From UBA5342 sp965662645 (GTDB taxonomy: Bacteria > Bacteroidota > Bacteroidia > Bacteroidales > UBA5342), in the NCBI GenBank assembly GCA_965662645.1, contig CBFIII010000066.1, positions 1 to 19,502 on the forward strand: a stretch of 19,502 nt of DNA, given 5' to 3'. The translations under genes and the position numbers were made by a program. Below, piece by piece: positions 17,254-19,502 of this stretch; position 1 is the stretch's first letter; every line of letters begins with the position of its first letter. The notes under the pieces are model-generated. The model did not search any database. It saw nothing but the letters and a program-made list of their open reading frames with translations, and had not been told where the DNA came from.

Positions 17254-17267
17254 ATTTAATTAGGAAT

Positions 17268-17300
17268 AAAGCCGAAGGTCCATTGCTTTCGGCTTTTCTT
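17268..17300 (+). terminator. Rho-independent terminator after the PL25 pair
   Basis: AAAGCCGAA (17268-17276) pairs perfectly with TTCGGCTTT (17288-17296), and three more inner pairs with wobbles leave a 5-base loop. The 3' arm runs into TTTTCTT. This is the clearest terminator in the window and separates the lyase transcript from the following GH78 gene, which therefore needs its own promoter in 17301-17379. Confidence 0.85.
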
Positions 17301-17379
17301 ATATAACTCAGATTAAAAGTAACAGTATATGAAACGAACATGTAAATTTCATCTGACAAAAATATAGAATTATAAACAG

Positions 17380-19502
17380 ATGAAACAGATATTTTCAGCA
17401 AAAGCATTTCTTATTTCCTTATTACTAATTTCGACAGTAAATAGCTATGCTAAAGCTACAGAGATTAACGACCTAAGGTGTGAATTTCTTACAGAGCCTC
17501 TAGGTATTGACGACAAAGAACCAGCACTCAGTTGGACCATAGAAGACAGTAAAAAAGGCGTCTGTCAGGTGGCCTATAGGATTTTGGTATCGACCTCTCC
17601 CGAAATGCTCGATAAGAATATTGGAGATGTGTGGGATAGCAAAAAAGTAAACTCTGACGAAAGCCATTTGCTGGTGTATGCAGGAAAGCCCCTTGAGTCG
17701 AGAAAGCGTTACTATTGGAAAGTAGAGGTGCAAACAAAGAATGCCGAGAACAAGGAGGAAGAAACCACTTGGTCCGAACCTACTTGGTGGGAGATGGGAT
17801 TGTTGAATCCTAGTGACTGGAAAGGATCTTGGATAAAATCATCGGTGTGTAAATCAGTTAATAATCCAGAAACGGCCCTTTGGAGTAGAATGATGCTTGT
17901 GCCTCAGCATAAGAATGATGCTCATATCCGTAAGGCACAACACCTTCATAAAAAAGCCGAAGAAACAAGTAGGTCTTATTCAAACGCCGTGCTACCCGTT
18001 CCTGTGTTTAGGAAAGAATTTGAGCTTGACTCAGAGGTAAAAAGAGCACGCTTGTATGTGACGGCCTTAGGGTTTCAGAAAACTTACATCAACGGAAAGC
18101 CTATCAACAACCGAGTTCACGAACCCAGCACAACCTACTATGCTAAGAGAGGTGGATATGTAAGTGTGGATGTGTCACCATTTCTACAAAAAGGAAAAAA
18201 TACGATAGCAACGATGGTGGGATCTGGTTGGTGGAACGAGCCTATGGTATGGGGAAGTCCGTCAAGAGTTATGGGAGATCCTTGTATGCGAGCTCAACTT
18301 GAAATTGATTTTCAGGATGGAAACAAAACGCGTATAGCCAGTGATGAGACTTGGAATACAGCTATTGGTCCTATTGGGAAGAGTCACTATTGGGCAGGGG
18401 AGTGTTTTGATGCAAGAAAAGCTCAAGGATGGCTAAATGGAGATAATAAAGAACTCGAATGGGCAAAAGCCACCGAGATAGAATCTCCTGTGCCACAATT
18501 AGTCGCTCAGAAGTGTGAACCAGAACGCGTGGTAAGGAAGGTAAAACCTGTGGCTGTTCATCAGCCTAAAGAAGGCATTTGGGTCTTTGATATGGGCGAA
18601 CTCCTGATGGGGACAGTTCAACTGAATCTCAAAGCAGATAAAGGCGATTCTATCATTATCCGAACAGCAGAATGGCTGTGGAATAAAGAAAAGCAAGGAG
18701 CAAAGTTCAATGCTAGTAAACTGCATTACGATCATTTTGACAACAATCAATTGGAGGATGGAATGATAGCTTGTCGTCCACGAGGAGGTACCTTTTTTAG
18801 TTGGACTTATAGAATAGAAGAACTGCCCAAAGTGCGTAAAGTACACCTCGGTGTTCCTACCCACGTGTACATTGCTAATGGAGATAAAACGACCGAAACA
18901 TGGACGCCTACCTTCACCACGCAACCTTTTAGATATGTAGAGGTGCAAGGCCTAAAAGAAAAACCATCGCTAGACCTCATCAAAGGACTAGTGATCACCA
19001 ATGACGAAGAGGTGATTGGTGAGTTTACCTGTGGCAATGAACGTTTCAATCGCATTTGGGAAGCCAGTCTGAATTCTACCCGCTATACCACCCACGGTAT
19101 GACCTGGGACAATGCGGTAGAGCGTGCCCAAAGTCAAGTGTATAATGCGTGGTCTGCCCCTTTTGCCTCATATATGTTGTGGTACCCTAACCTTTGGCGC
19201 AAGATTATGGAAGACCAGAGATTGGGTAATAACCTTAATGCTGGTAATCTAAGATTTGGCAACGTAATCTATGGCAACCGTTGGGGGTTTCCTGGGCCTA
19301 TCTACGCTGTGACACAATCGGTAACGGTAGAGCTGCCGATGCAATATTACGACCGCTATGGCGATGTGCGCGAGTTGGAAAAACACTACATGCACATGAA
19401 AACGTGGATAGAAGCTTTCTTCCCTAACAATGCAGGCAAGATTGTGGATAGAGCAACGATGGGGGCTTGGAGCGATCACTTTTACAAAGAAATGGCTGAC
19501 GA
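17380..19502 (+). CDS. GH78-like alpha-L-rhamnosidase, divergent, 3'-truncated by window edge
   Basis: The frame is open from ATG 17380 to the window end (707 codons), so the C-terminal part is missing. The signal peptide is followed by the typical GH78 opening LRCEFLTEPLGID and an FnIII-like domain (about 27-145). Next come the Bac_rhamnosid N-type sandwich (about 210-390, LYVTALGFQKTYINGKP), the Bac_rhamnosid concanavalin-like domain (about 390-545, WVFDMGELLMGTV, FRYVEVQGL) and the start of the six-hairpin barrel (from about 550). The usual DCPxRDExxGW catalytic signature is absent; at its place is TWDNAVERAQSQVYNAW with Asp577 and Glu581. The GDW motif reads GAW (MGAWSDH). A charged, His-rich insert lies at about 168-205. 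The family fold is clear; activity and specificity are not. It could be a distinct subfamily with Glu581 as acid, or a non-catalytic homologue. The terminator upstream makes it a separate transcription unit. Confidence 0.86.
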   Translation, partial: MKQIFSAKAFLISLLLISTVNSYAKATEINDLRCEFLTEPLGIDDKEPALSWTIEDSKKGVCQVAYRILVSTSPEMLDKNIGDVWDSKKVNSDESHLLVYAGKPLESRKRYYWKVEVQTKNAENKEEETTWSEPTWWEMGLLNPSDWKGSWIKSSVCKSVNNPETALWSRMMLVPQHKNDAHIRKAQHLHKKAEETSRSYSNAVLPVPVFRKEFELDSEVKRARLYVTALGFQKTYINGKPINNRVHEPSTTYYAKRGGYVSVDVSPFLQKGKNTIATMVGSGWWNEPMVWGSPSRVMGDPCMRAQLEIDFQDGNKTRIASDETWNTAIGPIGKSHYWAGECFDARKAQGWLNGDNKELEWAKATEIESPVPQLVAQKCEPERVVRKVKPVAVHQPKEGIWVFDMGELLMGTVQLNLKADKGDSIIIRTAEWLWNKEKQGAKFNASKLHYDHFDNNQLEDGMIACRPRGGTFFSWTYRIEELPKVRKVHLGVPTHVYIANGDKTTETWTPTFTTQPFRYVEVQGLKEKPSLDLIKGLVITNDEEVIGEFTCGNERFNRIWEASLNSTRYTTHGMTWDNAVERAQSQVYNAWSAPFASYMLWYPNLWRKIMEDQRLGNNLNAGNLRFGNVIYGNRWGFPGPIYAVTQSVTVELPMQYYDRYGDVRELEKHYMHMKTWIEAFFPNNAGKIVDRATMGAWSDHFYKEMAD

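Noticed and set aside
18499..18948. 149-codon open frame on the minus strand
   Set aside because: It lies wholly inside the GH78 gene on the plus strand, which has clear domain homology; the minus-strand product is Cys/Phe-rich with no recognisable motif.

Overview
The window is part of a carbohydrate-utilisation locus of a Bacteroidota bacterium, probably marine. Four things point to the phylum: two proteins end in type A sorting domains of the type IX secretion system (T9SS), starts are mostly AT-rich without a Shine-Dalgarno sequence, the enzyme families are typical (GH78, GH106, PL25, DUF1080), and the genes are packed into polysaccharide-utilisation-locus-like operons. All genes lie on the + strand. 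I cannot name the genus.

Layout. (1) Positions 1-9485 form a tight run: the 3' two thirds of a GH78 alpha-L-rhamnosidase, a DUF1080 lipoprotein, and two tandem GH106-type alpha-L-rhamnosidases. Gaps are 12, 5 and 49 bases. (2) Positions 9486-10232 are a 747-base non-coding region full of hairpins, two copies of a structured repeat, a perfect palindrome and short direct repeats. (3) Positions 10233-17162 hold two tandem, very large paralogues of PL25 ulvan lyases. They have the same propeller, Ig-like and CBM6-like parts but different C-terminal binding modules (LamG in one, F5/8C in the other), and both end in a T9SS signal. (4) Positions 17163-17379 hold an assembly gap of 9 N flanked by an exact 78-base duplication, then a strong rho-independent terminator. 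(5) From 17380 to the window end runs the N-terminal 707 codons of a second, divergent GH78 protein, open at the edge.

How it fits together. The lyase call rests on five residues (His, His, Tyr, Arg, Tyr) that keep the spacing I recall for the characterised PL25 enzyme PLSV_3936 in both paralogues. Ulvan, the sulfated green-algal polysaccharide, consists of rhamnose 3-sulfate linked to glucuronic or iduronic acid, plus xylose. A plausible division of labour is that the two T9SS-exported lyases cut ulvan outside the cell, and GH78 and GH106 enzymes with ordinary signal peptides release rhamnose in the periplasm. The DUF1080 lipoprotein may process an oxidised (3-keto) sugar. No sulfatase, SusC/SusD pair, GH105, regulator or sugar transporter lies in this window, so the ulvan assignment is strong for the lyases but inferred for the rest.

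The most unusual points are the paired lyases with exchanged tails and different active-site loops, the second GH78 with an altered catalytic signature, the unexplained paired structured repeats at 9635-9926, and the contig-join artefact at 17089-17253.
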